NCBI RefSeq assembly: GCF_014695585.1
Contig: NZ_JACJON010000042.1
Location: 1-64,000 of the forward strand
DNA length: 64,000 nt
Direction: 5' to 3'
From: Microcoleus sp. FACHB-831
GTDB lineage: Bacteria; Cyanobacteriota; Cyanobacteriia; Cyanobacteriales; FACHB-T130
Below are positions 26,239 through 35,165 of this stretch, one piece after another (the first letter of the stretch is position 1; each line of letters starts with the position of its first letter). A model generated the notes under the pieces. The model was not told where the DNA came from and did not search any database. It saw nothing but the letters and a program-made list of their open reading frames with translations. Made by a program: the position numbers and the translations under genes.

Positions 26239-27327
26239 TTAGGCTTGCTTCACGCACCTTGTATCTTTTCCCGCATCTTTGCAAGCTTCAAACGTGACTT
26301 TTTTAGCTAATATTGCATCTTTAGTTTGCAGCGCCTTTGCTTGCACGTCTTTGGAAACCATTGCGCCAAATTTTCCAAGATAAAGGATCTCTGGTTTTTC
26401 AAAGCCAATCGTGTAAATATCACCTTTAAGATTGCCTTGCATAGCTAGATCTACTAAATATGCGATCGCTAAGTCAATCCGTTTCACCGCACTGGTTAAA
26501 ACCGCTTTGGGTGCAACATCCAACTGATCTGCCGTGTTGCCAAAAGCGAAAACACCCTCAGATGCAGCCGTTTGCAACACAGCAGGAGAAGCATTATCAA
26601 GCCACTGGTAAATCACATCTACGCCAGAAGAAATCAAGGCTTGCGTCGCTTCTTTTGCTTTAGCTGCATCATTCCAGTCGCCAGTATAACTAGGCGTAAC
26701 CTTAATATCAGGTTTTACCGACTTAGCACCTAACTCAAATCCCCGTAATTCTTCATCTGTTGCTTGAAAAGATTGAGCCGCTAAATAAGCCAATTTATTT
26801 GATTTTGTCATGGAAGCGCCAATGATGCCGCAGACATAACTTGCTTGCAGGTGATCTATCCGCAAAGATGCCATATTCGCACCTTTCACCGCACCATTGA
26901 CACCCACAAAAAACGTCTTGGGAAATTGCGCCGCCACCTGCTGAATTGCTGCGTCAAATTGGCCGCCGTGAGCATATATTAAGTTATATCCTCTACGCGC
27001 AAAGTCTGATAAAGCTTCTGCCTGATCTGCTTGCGCTACCTTCTCGACATAAGCAGTTTCAACTCCCAGCTTACTTTTAGCTGTTGTCACCCCTTCATAG
27101 CCAACCTGGTTCCAAGCTTTATCGGTAATAATCCCCGGTAGGACAATTGCTACCTTGAAATTTTTGGCAGCTTGGGGCGCAGGACTTCCCGACGCTGTTG
27201 TTGCAGTGTTGCCTGTCGTGGGTGTTGTGGAAGTCGGACTGCTACCGCAAGCTTTCAGCAGTAAACTTGTAGCGAGGGCAGCCGATCCATAAAGCAGAAA
27301 TTCACGTCTATGATAGTTTCGAGACAT
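26239..27327 (-). CDS. BMP-family nucleoside-binding lipoprotein
   Basis: 362 residues. The N-terminus has a twin-arginine-like motif (HRREFL, residues 6-11) and a lipobox ending at C27 (LLLKAC), then a Ser/Thr/Pro linker and the BMP fold (FKVAIVLPGIITDKAWNQVGYEG). BMP proteins bind nucleosides or purines outside the inner membrane and pass them to a YufPQ-type permease pair. It should be the first gene of the minus-strand importer run. An exact NtcA-type box lies about 145 bp before its start. Confidence 0.9.
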   Translation of the reverse strand: MSRNYHRREFLLYGSAALATSLLLKACGSSPTSTTPTTGNTATTASGSPAPQAAKNFKVAIVLPGIITDKAWNQVGYEGVTTAKSKLGVETAYVEKVAQADQAEALSDFARRGYNLIYAHGGQFDAAIQQVAAQFPKTFFVGVNGAVKGANMASLRIDHLQASYVCGIIGASMTKSNKLAYLAAQSFQATDEELRGFELGAKSVKPDIKVTPSYTGDWNDAAKAKEATQALISSGVDVIYQWLDNASPAVLQTAASEGVFAFGNTADQLDVAPKAVLTSAVKRIDLAIAYLVDLAMQGNLKGDIYTIGFEKPEILYLGKFGAMVSKDVQAKALQTKDAILAKKVTFEACKDAGKDTRCVKQA

Positions 27328-27471
27328 ACAGTTTTTAACCCTTAATTGAGTTGCAGCGATCTGGTTAACCCAACGTATACTGATTTCTGCCGCCTTGCAC
27401 GAATTGCCACTCTTTGACTAGGAGAGGACAATATTTATGTACATAAATAAATGTTTCTGGCGTGGCAAATA

Positions 27472-27485
27472 GTATCCTTAGATAC
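27472..27485. promoter_or_regulatory. ntcA box: NtcA-type box GTA-N8-TAC
   Basis: GTATCCTTAGATAC matches the NtcA palindrome consensus exactly. It lies in the divergent region between the BMP lipoprotein gene (start codon at 27327, minus) and the ureidoglycolate-lyase-like gene (ATG 27518). It is only 32 bp before the latter, so activation of the BMP gene is the likelier role. A/T-rich -10-like sequence lies about 22 bp away in the minus direction. Confidence 0.6.
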
Positions 27486-27517
27486 AGCTAAAAAATATAT
27501 TTACTCAATCCGATCAA

Positions 27518-28015
27518 ATGAGTCAATCAATCTTATTGAGACAATTACAGGCTGAGTGGATTACACCAGAAAGATTCCGGCCTTACGGTCAGCTAATCTC
27601 TGCAAGTGTTGACGGCAAGATCTACGATGCAGAGGATGCCCAGTTAAATCTCCATAATGGGATTCCGCGTTTCTATATTATGCGGTTGCACCACAAAGGC
27701 CGCAAGTTCCACGCAATAACGCGCCATATCCAATGCACTCAATGTCTGGGTTCTCTGGAAGGCAAAGACTGGTTAATTGCGGTTGCACCTCCTAATAAGG
27801 ATAGTGACCAACCGGAGTTAGAGGAAATTGCAGCTTTCCGCATTCCGGGGAATTGCTTTATTAAGTTAGAGGCTGGTACTTGGCACGCTGGGCCATATTT
27901 CGAGCATGACTTTGTGGATTTCTACAATCTGGAACTCAGCGATACGAATGTGGTTGACCATTTCACGCACAATTTTCGTAAAAGCCATCAGCTAGAGTTC
28001 GAGATTTTCAGCTAA
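27518..28015 (+). CDS. ureidoglycolate lyase-like protein (AllA family)
   Basis: 165 residues with the AllA/ureidoglycolate lyase pattern: AEWITPERFRPYGQLI at the start, a central FHAITRHIQCTQC-LGSLEG region and AGTWHAGPYFE near residue 125. The family splits ureidoglycolate to glyoxylate and urea at the end of purine breakdown, though cyanobacterial members may act on related ureido acids. It is divergent from the nucleoside importer lipoprotein gene, and an NtcA-type box lies between them. Confidence 0.75.
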   Translation: MSQSILLRQLQAEWITPERFRPYGQLISASVDGKIYDAEDAQLNLHNGIPRFYIMRLHHKGRKFHAITRHIQCTQCLGSLEGKDWLIAVAPPNKDSDQPELEEIAAFRIPGNCFIKLEAGTWHAGPYFEHDFVDFYNLELSDTNVVDHFTHNFRKSHQLEFEIFS

Positions 28016-28099
28016 GTTCTAATGCGCGTGGGGTTGTCGTAGCGCTTGTTCTATAAATATAGCGGTTCTCCCGACGCGATCGCACAGCCGGGTTAATTG

Positions 28100-28131
28100 T
28101 AGGGTGCTAGGATAAGCACCCTAGAGTTTTT
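28100..28131 (+). terminator. Rho-independent terminator
   Basis: Stem TAGGGTGCT (28100-28108) pairs with AGCACCCTA (28115-28123) around a 6-nt loop and is followed by GAG and TTTTT. It ends the ureidoglycolate-lyase-like gene; OCP converges from the other side. Confidence 0.75.
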
Positions 28132-28186
28132 GTTGCTAAGCCGATTATTTGTGGCTTACCTTATCTCAGCAACTGTACTTAACTTT

Positions 28187-29146
28187 CTACTGACGAGTTA
28201 GGTTTAGTAGTTCTTTGGGGGATGCCAGTAAGTCAACCGCCACGAAGAAAATTTTGCCTTGGGGATCTAGTAAGAACCGCCACGCAATGTTCATCCCAAC
28301 GCTGGCACCGAACCAAGGTGTTTCTACTTTACCTGTAACTTTATGCTGCGTATAGCCATCTTCTATGTTCTCAGATACACCCTTCTGTGGCATCATCTTG
28401 AGTCCCTGGCATTCTTCGCGCATATATGCAGAAATAGCTTCACGACCGACAATTGGCTTCTGGAAGGGCGGTTGCAATGCTCCCTTTTCAGCAAAGAGAT
28501 CCACAGCAGCCTCAAAGTCAAATGCATTCATGTTTTGAATATAGTTCAGCACCGTAGGCGCACTGATACCATCAATGCTGACCTTAGCACGAGAAGCTAG
28601 ATCCGTTGGTGTCATCAAAGGATCTTCGGGTTTTGCGTAATCGTTGAGAGCGGGATCGAATCCCATGTTGACGACGGTATTCCGCAAAACTGTGATTTGC
28701 TGACCCGGATCGAGTTTCTTGATAGTTTCTAGAACTGCTGCGGCTTCAGGAGTCATTTGATAGCCAGGGGGGATGGGAGCGACGACTCCCTGTGCCATCA
28801 ATTCTCCTAACTCATACCAAAAACCTAACTTGGTGTTGACACTGAAAGAGGAATAGGAACGGCTGATAGGAGTGTCGGCATGGTTAGCAAGATCCTCCAT
28901 AACTTTCGTTTGGGCGGCAGGAGGCATCTGCTTAATTTGGGCTAGTAAACCTTCCGCTAATACCATGCGCGCGGCTCCTGTGGCGGCGCGAGTAATTGAA
29001 ATACCCATTTCGGTGTAGGCAAACCAGAGTAATGCCAGTTGATCGTCAACACTGAGCTTATCGAAAGCTTCCGTGGTAGCTGGAACTACATTAGCAACCT
29101 GAGTTCCAGGGAAAATCCCTTGTGCGGACTCAATCGTATAAGTCAT
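28187..29146 (-). CDS. ocp: orange carotenoid protein (OCP)
   Basis: 319 residues from MTYTIESAQG, which matches the family start; the longer frame back to 29233 adds 29 unlikely residues. The N-terminal helical carotenoid domain has Y44, W110 and R155; the C-terminal NTF2-like domain has Y202 and W289, equivalent to Y201 and W288 of Synechocystis OCP. It binds a ketocarotenoid, is switched by blue light and quenches the phycobilisome. No fluorescence recovery protein gene lies nearby. It is not obviously tied to the nitrogen genes around it. Confidence 0.95.
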   Translation of the reverse strand: MTYTIESAQGIFPGTQVANVVPATTEAFDKLSVDDQLALLWFAYTEMGISITRAATGAARMVLAEGLLAQIKQMPPAAQTKVMEDLANHADTPISRSYSSFSVNTKLGFWYELGELMAQGVVAPIPPGYQMTPEAAAVLETIKKLDPGQQITVLRNTVVNMGFDPALNDYAKPEDPLMTPTDLASRAKVSIDGISAPTVLNYIQNMNAFDFEAAVDLFAEKGALQPPFQKPIVGREAISAYMREECQGLKMMPQKGVSENIEDGYTQHKVTGKVETPWFGASVGMNIAWRFLLDPQGKIFFVAVDLLASPKELLNLTRQ

Positions 29147-29645
29147 ATATGCATTATTTAGATTCGTTAAAATTATTAATCCAAAACCTTCTGGATTACG
29201 AATCTTGGTCTCCTGTCTTAAAATATATAACAAAAATTTATAAATGTAAAGTTTTCTTTACATTAGGCCATACAGCGATCGCGCCATCAAGGACTGCCAC
29301 GAATAGGCTTTTTTCCATACAGGGCGTCGCAACTGGGATGTACTTTGCTTTAAATGTTAATCATCGATCTTGTGTATCTCCCCTGCGTGATTAACTTCAG
29401 CCACAATCCCTGACAACGCCGGGGTTTTCCACCAGGCTTGCTTCTTCTTACTTCTTCCGCCTCAATTTACCAGCAGTAAAGCTAAATTAGTCAAACTTTG
29501 TATTCCTTGTTACATTTATTTATTATTTTTATACATTACTTTAGAGAGAAGACAAATTGAAAGTATAATAATATTGTTACAAGCAAACAATTTTAGAAGC
29601 GCTAAAACAACCTACTTATAACAAGTCAATTTCAGGATTAACTTT
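29147..29645. other. intergenic 499 bp upstream of OCP and the DUF1816 gene
   Basis: Divergent promoter space. It contains one HIP1-like site at about 29277 and long A/T-rich stretches around 29510-29600. No gene, repeat or exact regulator box could be supported. Confidence 0.4.
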
Positions 29646-29915
29646 ATGGCAGAGGTGGCAATGCAAATAAAAAATGTAATTAACAGTTTTTTTAAGGGCA
29701 TTTTTAAAAACTCAACTTTTGCTTGGTGGGTAAAGATTGATACTGCTAATCCCCCTTGTGTTTACTACTTTGGCCCTTTTGATAGTTCCAAAGAAGCTAG
29801 GCTTACTCAAGATGGCTATATTGAGGATTTAGAAGAGGAAAAAAGCAAAATAGTTAGCGTTGAAATTAAATATTGCAAGCCAAAAGAGCTAACTATTTGT
29901 CAGGAAGAAGTCTAA
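29646..29915 (+). CDS. DUF1816 domain-containing protein
   Basis: 89 residues with the DUF1816 pattern FAWWVKIDTANPPCVYYFGPF followed by SSKEARLTQDGYIEDLEEE (each in part). This small family occurs mainly in cyanobacteria and is often found near phycobilisome or stress genes; its role is unknown. The ATG at 29646 or the one at 29661 could be the start. It is alone in this transcription direction until the AtzG-like gene 150 bp downstream. Confidence 0.75.
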   Translation: MAEVAMQIKNVINSFFKGIFKNSTFAWWVKIDTANPPCVYYFGPFDSSKEARLTQDGYIEDLEEEKSKIVSVEIKYCKPKELTICQEEV

Positions 29916-30062
29916 GGGTTTTCTAGTAGCTGCGGTGCTTCAATTCGCTACGAGTAGTTTTCTTCATTTTTAGGCAAAAGTTGCACAAGCTGCCTGTTGA
30001 CGCGGGGTAGCTCTTCGAGCCAGTATGGAAGCGGCAAAGTTGTAACTCCAATCTTTTGACTT

Positions 30063-30245
30063 ATGACCGATGACCAAATCGCTGAATATGTCGATCTAAT
30101 GGCAAACTTAATCGATTTGCCACTAGATCCAGAATACCGTCCCGGTGTTGTGGCGAATATGGTTAGAATTGCCCAAATTGCTCAAGTCGTAACAGAATTT
30201 TCTATACCCAACGAAATTGAAGCTGCACCTGTATTTGAGCCATAA
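30063..30245 (+). CDS. AtzG-like small subunit (DUF4089, HpxX-like)
   Basis: 60 residues (MTDDQIAEYVDLMANLIDLP...), the size and pattern of DUF4089/AtzG proteins. AtzG pairs with the amidase AtzE in a complex that hydrolyses 1-carboxybiuret, and HpxX is the equivalent in oxalurate breakdown. Its stop is 3 bp before the ATG of the AtzE-like gene, so the two are co-translated and should form one enzyme. Confidence 0.8.
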   Translation: MTDDQIAEYVDLMANLIDLPLDPEYRPGVVANMVRIAQIAQVVTEFSIPNEIEAAPVFEP

Positions 30246-30248
30246 AAA

Positions 30249-31679
30249 ATGGACTTACAACAAGCCGACGCGGTTGCTATTGCTGCTGCGATTAAAGCGG
30301 GTGAAATTAGCGCCAAAGCTGTTTGTACTGAGTTTTTAGAAAAAATTGCTGCGGCAAAGCATCTCAATTGTTTTACTGCTGTAACCGCAGAGACGGCGAT
30401 CGCATCTGCTGAGAAAATAGATAACGCGATCGCGCAAGGCAACGATCCTGGCATCTTGGCTGGCGTCCCATTTGCAGTTAAAAATTTATTCGATATCGCT
30501 GGTTTAACTACCCTAGCGGGTTCAAAAATCAACGCCGAAAATCCGCCAGCAACTAAAGATGCAACTGCTGTAGCCAGACTCAAACAAGCAGGCGCCATCC
30601 TAGTCGGTGCGCTGAATATGGACGAGTACGCCTACGGCTTCGTTACCGAAAACAGCCACTACGGTGCTACACTCAACCCCCGCGACACAACGAGGGTTGC
30701 TGGTGGTTCCTCTGGGGGTTCTGCTGCGGCGATCGCGGCTGGATTAGTGCCTATTACTCTCGGTTCCGACACTAACGGTTCGATCCGCGTACCCGCCGCG
30801 CTGTGCGGGATCTTTGGCTTAAAGCCTACCTATGGTCGTTTATCACGATCCGGCGCTGTATTATTTTCCAGCAGCTTTGACCATATCGGGCCTTTTGCTC
30901 GTTCCGTGCGAGATATTGCCACAGTTTTTGATGTCCTTCAGGGTGCGGATTCTACAGATCCAGTTTGTACCAATCGTCACCCAGTAGAGACGCGATCGCT
31001 CCTATCTCTACAAGATGTTGAGGGATTGAGAATTGCTGTTGCTGATGGCTATTTTGCTAAGGGTGCAGAACCTGAAGCTTTGGAAGCAGTAGCAAAAGTT
31101 GCTCGTGCTTTAAAAGATCCCCCCAACCCCCCTTACCAAGGGGGGCTAGGGGGGATCGCGACTGTAACGATACCGGAACCGCACAGGGCAAGGGCGGCGG
31201 CTTATATAATTACAGCGGCTGAAGGTGCTAATTTACACAGGAAAAATTTGCGATCGCGCCCCCAAGATTTTGACCCGGCGACACGCGATCGCTTCCTGGC
31301 TGGTGCGCTAATTCCGGCAGAGTGGTATATTCAAGCACAAAGGTTTAGGCAGTGGTATCGCGATCGCGTCCGGGAAATTTTCCGCGATGTTGATATAATT
31401 CTTGCCCCTACGACTCCCTGCGTTGCGCCCCTGCTTGGACAAGAGAAGATGGTCATAGCTGGCGAAGAGGTGCTAGTACGTCCAAACCTGGGACTCTTCA
31501 CGCAACCCCTTTCCTTCATTGGTTTACCCGTCATCTCAGTCCCCGTTCAGCGTCCCAATGCCTTGCCACTGGGGGTGCAAATAATTGCCGCACCTTATAA
31601 TGAAGCGTTAATTTTACAAGTGGCGGCATTCCTGGAAGCGCAAGGAATAGTTACATCCCCAGTTGCTGATATAGGTTAA
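30249..31679 (+). CDS. atzE: AtzE-family amidase (amidase-signature hydrolase)
   Basis: 476 residues of the amidase-signature family. The Lys of the triad is K78 (VPFAVKNLFD), the Gly/Ser loop is GGSSGGSAA (from about 152) with the cis-Ser, and the nucleophile lies in DTNGSIRVPA at about 179. Coupled to the AtzG-like gene, it probably removes an amide or carboxamide from a small ureido compound (1-carboxybiuret, oxalurate or a relative). A C-rich palindrome (31120-31158) is read in frame as DPPNPPYQGGLGG between the two halves. A hairpin terminator follows. Confidence 0.85.
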   Translation: MDLQQADAVAIAAAIKAGEISAKAVCTEFLEKIAAAKHLNCFTAVTAETAIASAEKIDNAIAQGNDPGILAGVPFAVKNLFDIAGLTTLAGSKINAENPPATKDATAVARLKQAGAILVGALNMDEYAYGFVTENSHYGATLNPRDTTRVAGGSSGGSAAAIAAGLVPITLGSDTNGSIRVPAALCGIFGLKPTYGRLSRSGAVLFSSSFDHIGPFARSVRDIATVFDVLQGADSTDPVCTNRHPVETRSLLSLQDVEGLRIAVADGYFAKGAEPEALEAVAKVARALKDPPNPPYQGGLGGIATVTIPEPHRARAAAYIITAAEGANLHRKNLRSRPQDFDPATRDRFLAGALIPAEWYIQAQRFRQWYRDRVREIFRDVDIILAPTTPCVAPLLGQEKMVIAGEEVLVRPNLGLFTQPLSFIGLPVISVPVQRPNALPLGVQIIAAPYNEALILQVAAFLEAQGIVTSPVADIG

Positions 31680-31694
31680 TATCTCCAAATTCCT

Positions 31695-31721
31695 CCCCTC
31701 CCCGTATCGAAGAGGGGTTTT
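31695..31721 (+). terminator. Rho-independent terminator after the AtzGE genes
   Basis: CCCCTC (31695-31700) pairs with GAGGGG (31712-31717) around an 11-nt loop and is followed by TTTT. Confidence 0.65.
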
Positions 31722-31743
31722 ATCTTGAATTTGGTTTATCTAA

Positions 31744-32118
31744 TTAATCCGCAGATCCAGTAACCTGAGAGGCAGCATTTTTCACAGCGTCTTGCGTACC
31801 CTGAACTGCATCGCTAGCTGAGTCTTGAACATCGCTGAGAAACTCTTTTGTAGCGGGGGGGACTGGTTCGTTAAGGTTGAGCTTTTCTACGATATTATCA
31901 ATAAAACTGTTACCCCCATCTTTCGCATCGCTGCCATTACTATCAGTATTGTCAACTTGGTAAGACTTAGCTTCTGGGGTAACTGCTTCAGCCAATGCTT
32001 GATTCATATTACCGAAATTACCCAAACCGCTGCTGAAAAGCAAGGTAATTCCTAGCAGGAAAGCAGTTAAAAGCTGGCGCAGACGAATACTTTGCACCCA
32101 AGAAGTTACTCGATTCAT
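31744..32118 (-). CDS. secreted or membrane-anchored hypothetical protein
   Basis: 124 residues. An N-terminal hydrophobic segment (about 15-32, LLTAFLLGITLLFSSGLG) ends near ALAEA, a likely signal-peptidase site around residue 44. The mature part is acidic with an alanine-rich amphipathic end (SASDAVQGTQDAVKNAASQV), similar in style to small cyanobacterial stress or low-temperature-induced proteins. It is monocistronic and convergent with the AtzE gene. No function is assigned. Confidence 0.65.
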   Translation of the reverse strand: MNRVTSWVQSIRLRQLLTAFLLGITLLFSSGLGNFGNMNQALAEAVTPEAKSYQVDNTDSNGSDAKDGGNSFIDNIVEKLNLNEPVPPATKEFLSDVQDSASDAVQGTQDAVKNAASQVTGSAD

Positions 32119-32446
32119 AGAAATACTCCAGTTTTGTTTGTTAATGATTTGAGAACTTAGCCATATACAGGCTTTTTCTCTTAATTATTGATGGCAAATT
32201 AGGCAAAAGATTGTGCTGTTAAACTAAACTACAGCCAATATCGCCTTGACATCTCTCACACTTTTATTCTGTGAGCCAAGTTACAATTATTCAGCTTTTA
32301 GGGTTGATGCACATCAGTCTGGCGATATAGACTCAGATGAGTAGTCTGGCATTGCCCAGCAACTGTCTTCAGCCTATTATGTAAGCGTGATATAAACTAA
32401 GATAAAATTTACCAGGCAAGCCAAATTAGTTAAATTTATATAAGGG
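32119..32446. other. intergenic 328 bp with a near-consensus NtcA box
   Basis: Divergent promoter region between the secreted hypothetical protein and the 2OG-Fe oxygenase. GTGAGCCAAGTTAC at 32271-32284 departs from GTA-N8-TAC in one base. No correctly spaced -10 element was found, so the box is weak evidence. AAGGG before 32447 serves as the oxygenase ribosome site. Confidence 0.35.
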
Positions 32447-33391
32447 ATGGAAATGGTTGATATTCCCGTTATCGATTTGGGTTGTTTCGTCAGCGGTGAT
32501 GCGTATTTGTGCCAAAATGTCGCCCAGGAAATTTATCAAGCTTGCCATGAAATTGGGTTTATGTACCTGAATAATTCGGGTATATCCCCAACTTTGATAG
32601 AAGAAATTTTTATTGAAATGAAGCAGTTTTTTAAGCTTCCCTTTGAGGTTAAAAACAAAGTTGCGTGGTCTGATGCAGTGAGTAACAGGGGATATGTTGG
32701 TGTTGAACGAGAACGCCTCGATCCGGATAAACCAGGCGATCTGAAAGAGGCATTTAATGTTGGGAAAGAAGACAATTTTACGGGAGATAATTCTTCTATA
32801 ATTTTAAATCGCTGGCCTGCTGGACAAGACAAATTTCGCGAGACAGTTTTGGAGTTTTACCAAGCTTGTAGTAAAGTAGCCGACACAATTTTACAAGCAT
32901 TTGCGATCGCTCTCCAATTGCCAGAGTCTTTTTTTACTCTAAATCATACCGAGCAAAACCACACTCTGCGCCTGCTGCACTATCCCCCACTCAATCAAAT
33001 ACCCCTACCGGGACAAGTGCGTGCGGGCGAACATACCGACTATGGTACTATCACCCTGTTGTTTCAAGATGACGTAGGAGGTTTGGAAGTTTGTACCGCA
33101 GAGGGTGAGTGGATTGCTGCACCCAGCATTCCCGGTACTATTGTTGTGAATACGGGTGATTTAATGCAGAGGTGGACTAACCATATATTTTGCTCGACAA
33201 AGCATAGAGTAATGGTTCCTGGGGATGGAAAAAAAGAGCGATCGCGGTATTCTATTGCCTTTTTTTGTCATCCTAATAACGATACGCAAATTAGCTGTTT
33301 AGAAAGTTGCCAAAACGCAGATTTTTCTCAACTTTATCCACCAATTTCAGCTGGTGATTATTTGCTCAGTCGATTGCAAGCAACATATTAA
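32447..33391 (+). CDS. 2-oxoglutarate/Fe(II) oxygenase, isopenicillin N synthase family
   Basis: 314 residues. The DIOX_N region (VDIPVIDLG...) is followed by the jelly-roll core with iron ligands H196 and D198 (HTDYGTITLL) and H253 (STKHRV), and the co-substrate Arg in the RSRYSIAFF motif. Family members oxidise many small molecules. The position among nucleobase and amide catabolism genes suggests a hydroxylase for a purine or pyrimidine derivative, but that is only context. It starts 22 bp after a TATAA-rich stretch. Confidence 0.85.
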   Translation: MEMVDIPVIDLGCFVSGDAYLCQNVAQEIYQACHEIGFMYLNNSGISPTLIEEIFIEMKQFFKLPFEVKNKVAWSDAVSNRGYVGVERERLDPDKPGDLKEAFNVGKEDNFTGDNSSIILNRWPAGQDKFRETVLEFYQACSKVADTILQAFAIALQLPESFFTLNHTEQNHTLRLLHYPPLNQIPLPGQVRAGEHTDYGTITLLFQDDVGGLEVCTAEGEWIAAPSIPGTIVVNTGDLMQRWTNHIFCSTKHRVMVPGDGKKERSRYSIAFFCHPNNDTQISCLESCQNADFSQLYPPISAGDYLLSRLQATY

Positions 33392-33409
33392 GTTAAAATC
33401 TTTTCGTCT

Positions 33410-33528
33410 TCTCGTTATCAACCTCCATGCTTGGAACGCCTAGTGAGAGGGCTGCTGCCTCATTTTTATGCATAAAAGGAGGCAGCAGCCTCCCGATGGA
33501 CATTCCCAGGCAGAGCCTGGGAACGAGA
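33410..33528. mobile_element. 119-bp MITE-like palindromic element
   Basis: Outer ends TCTCGTT (33410-33416) and AACGAGA (33522-33528). Inner hairpin arms GAGGGCTGCTGCCTC and GGAGGCAGCAGCC flank a short A/T loop, and the right end holds CCCAGGCAGAGCCTGGG. It matches the size and design of the element at 10877-10994, with a more degraded left end. It lies directly before the oxidase start codon and creates a false longer ORF from 33468. Confidence 0.7.
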
Positions 33529-33554
33529 TATACAAAATTCACTTTTCTTTGGTT

Positions 33555-34721
33555 ATGAAAAACTACGATTGGATTGTCATTGGCGGCGGAATTACGGGCG
33601 CGGCGCTGGGTTATGAACTAGCAAAAAAAGACTTTTCGGTTCTATTATTAGAACAACAAAACATAAGGGAAAATGCTACGCGCTATAGTTATGGGGGACT
33701 TGCCTATTGGTCAGGTACAACAGGCTTAACGCGACAGCTTTGTGATGAGGGAATTGCACGCCACCGAATTTTATCTGAGGAATTAGACAGCGATACCGAG
33801 TTCCGGGAATTGGATTTATTATTGACTATTCCAACTCAAGATAATCCAGAGGAAGTAGCAGCTAGTTACGCTCGTTTTGCAATTAAGCCTCGGCTAGTCA
33901 GCGTTGAGGAAGCTTGTGAGATAGAACCGCTGCTGAATAAGGATGCGATCGCGGGTGCTTTAGTTTATCGTCACGGTCATATTCAACCAGAAAAAACAGC
34001 AGAAGGATACGTTAAAGCGTTCCGCCGTGCTGGAGGCGAAATTAAAATCGAGCGCGTAATTGAATTGTTACGTGAAGGTACAAAAATTCAAGGAGTAAAA
34101 ACAGCGACGGAAACATATCGCGCAGCCAATACTGTTGTTTGTGCTGGTGGTTTCAGCCGCGCTTTACTTAAGGCATCTGGCATTCCCATGAGGGTGTATT
34201 TTACCCATGCTGAAATGATAGAAACTCCACCAGTAGATCTTAAGTTGCGATCGCTAGTGATGCCAGCCGATACGACACGCTTTCAACTAGAAGCCGAGGC
34301 AAGTACAGATAAAGTTGATGCGTTATGGGATGAGCCAGGTAATGAGCCAGTTCCGCCGATTTTAGATGCTGGTGCAATACAGTTTAAAGACGGCAGTTTA
34401 CGCATCGGTCAAATTAGCCGAGTTCTCACCGACCCTAATGCTAAAGTAGATGCGAGTGAAAGTGAAGCCAATCTTCGCGCCGCAATAGGAAAAATCTTAC
34501 CTGCGCTAGGGAATTTATCAGGAAATTGGCACGAATGCTTAGTTGCTTTTAGTAGCGATCGCCTTCCGCTTGTTGGAGCGATCGCTAACATGGAAGGAGT
34601 ATATATATTCTCTGGATTCTCTAATCCGTTGGTCTTCGTTCCATCCATAGCCCAGCGCTTTGCGAGTTGGGCAGCAGGGCAACAAGACGAGATTATAGCT
34701 CAACTTTCTCCACAACGTTAG
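33555..34721 (+). CDS. FAD-dependent oxidoreductase, DAO family
   Basis: 388 residues from the ATG at 33555. The N-terminus is the classic dinucleotide-binding fold DWIVIGGGITGAALGYELAK (GxGxxG), and the C-terminal part has the DAO pattern WHECLVAFSSDRLPLVG. Such enzymes deaminate or demethylate D-amino acids, sarcosine-like amines or related compounds, delivering ammonia or an imine. The frame extends to 33468 only because a repeat element is open there. Neighbours are amide and nucleobase catabolism genes. Confidence 0.83.
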   Translation: MKNYDWIVIGGGITGAALGYELAKKDFSVLLLEQQNIRENATRYSYGGLAYWSGTTGLTRQLCDEGIARHRILSEELDSDTEFRELDLLLTIPTQDNPEEVAASYARFAIKPRLVSVEEACEIEPLLNKDAIAGALVYRHGHIQPEKTAEGYVKAFRRAGGEIKIERVIELLREGTKIQGVKTATETYRAANTVVCAGGFSRALLKASGIPMRVYFTHAEMIETPPVDLKLRSLVMPADTTRFQLEAEASTDKVDALWDEPGNEPVPPILDAGAIQFKDGSLRIGQISRVLTDPNAKVDASESEANLRAAIGKILPALGNLSGNWHECLVAFSSDRLPLVGAIANMEGVYIFSGFSNPLVFVPSIAQRFASWAAGQQDEIIAQLSPQR

Positions 34722-34877
34722 CTATGTAAGGTTGGTAGCGATCGCGTATTGCTAAACACAACATTCCAACACACATTTGTATTTAAAATAACCCTTCTGG
34801 TCTAATCTGTTGGAGAGATGAATTAGCTTCTTAGAGTGAGGCAACGTTGTGGTGTAATCATTGCAGAGGCAAAATTT

Positions 34878-35111
34878 ATGTCTACTAGCGAAAATGGAAA
34901 CGTCCTCAGCGATCTGGAGTACGATTTGCTGACAGTATTGCAGAATAAGTCTGAAGCGCTTAAAGCTTACGAAACTTATATGCAAGACGCGCAGGAAACT
35001 GGATCTCAACCCTGTGTGGAACTATTCCAGAAGTTGAAGCAGGCAGATATGCAGCACGCACAAGAAATCCGCCAGCATCTGCAAGAAGTAATGCAGAAAG
35101 GCAAGATGTAG
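34878..35111 (+). CDS. small helical hypothetical protein
   Basis: 77 residues from MSTSENG. It is predicted all-helical and acidic, with a spaced pattern of Q, E and L (YDLLTVLQNKSEALKAYE; LKQADMQHAQEIRQHLQE) that resembles a ferritin-like or coiled-coil bundle half. I recognise no family. The longer frame from 34836 has no ATG. A palindrome of TTCATGG/CCATGAA repeats follows at about 35125-35160. Confidence 0.5.
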   Translation: MSTSENGNVLSDLEYDLLTVLQNKSEALKAYETYMQDAQETGSQPCVELFQKLKQADMQHAQEIRQHLQEVMQKGKM

Positions 35112-35165
35112 CTTGGTAATTTGTTCATGGTTCATGGCAATGAGCAATGAACCATGAATCTTCTG

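Noticed and set aside
28997-29233. Longer OCP reading frame starting at 29233
   Set aside because: The family start MTYTIESAQG is at 29146, and the extra 29 residues have no counterpart in OCP.
32271-32284. NtcA box before the 2OG-Fe oxygenase
   Set aside because: One mismatch and no -10 element at the right distance; kept only as weak evidence inside the intergenic entry.
33468-33554. Longer start for the DAO-type oxidase
   Set aside because: The extension is encoded by a palindromic repeat element; the nucleotide-binding fold begins right after the ATG at 33555.
35112-35165. TTCATGG/CCATGAA palindrome as a possible terminator or operator
   Set aside because: It has no T tract and the same ATGAACC heptamer occurs near 55135-55155, so it is better seen as a short tandem repeat.
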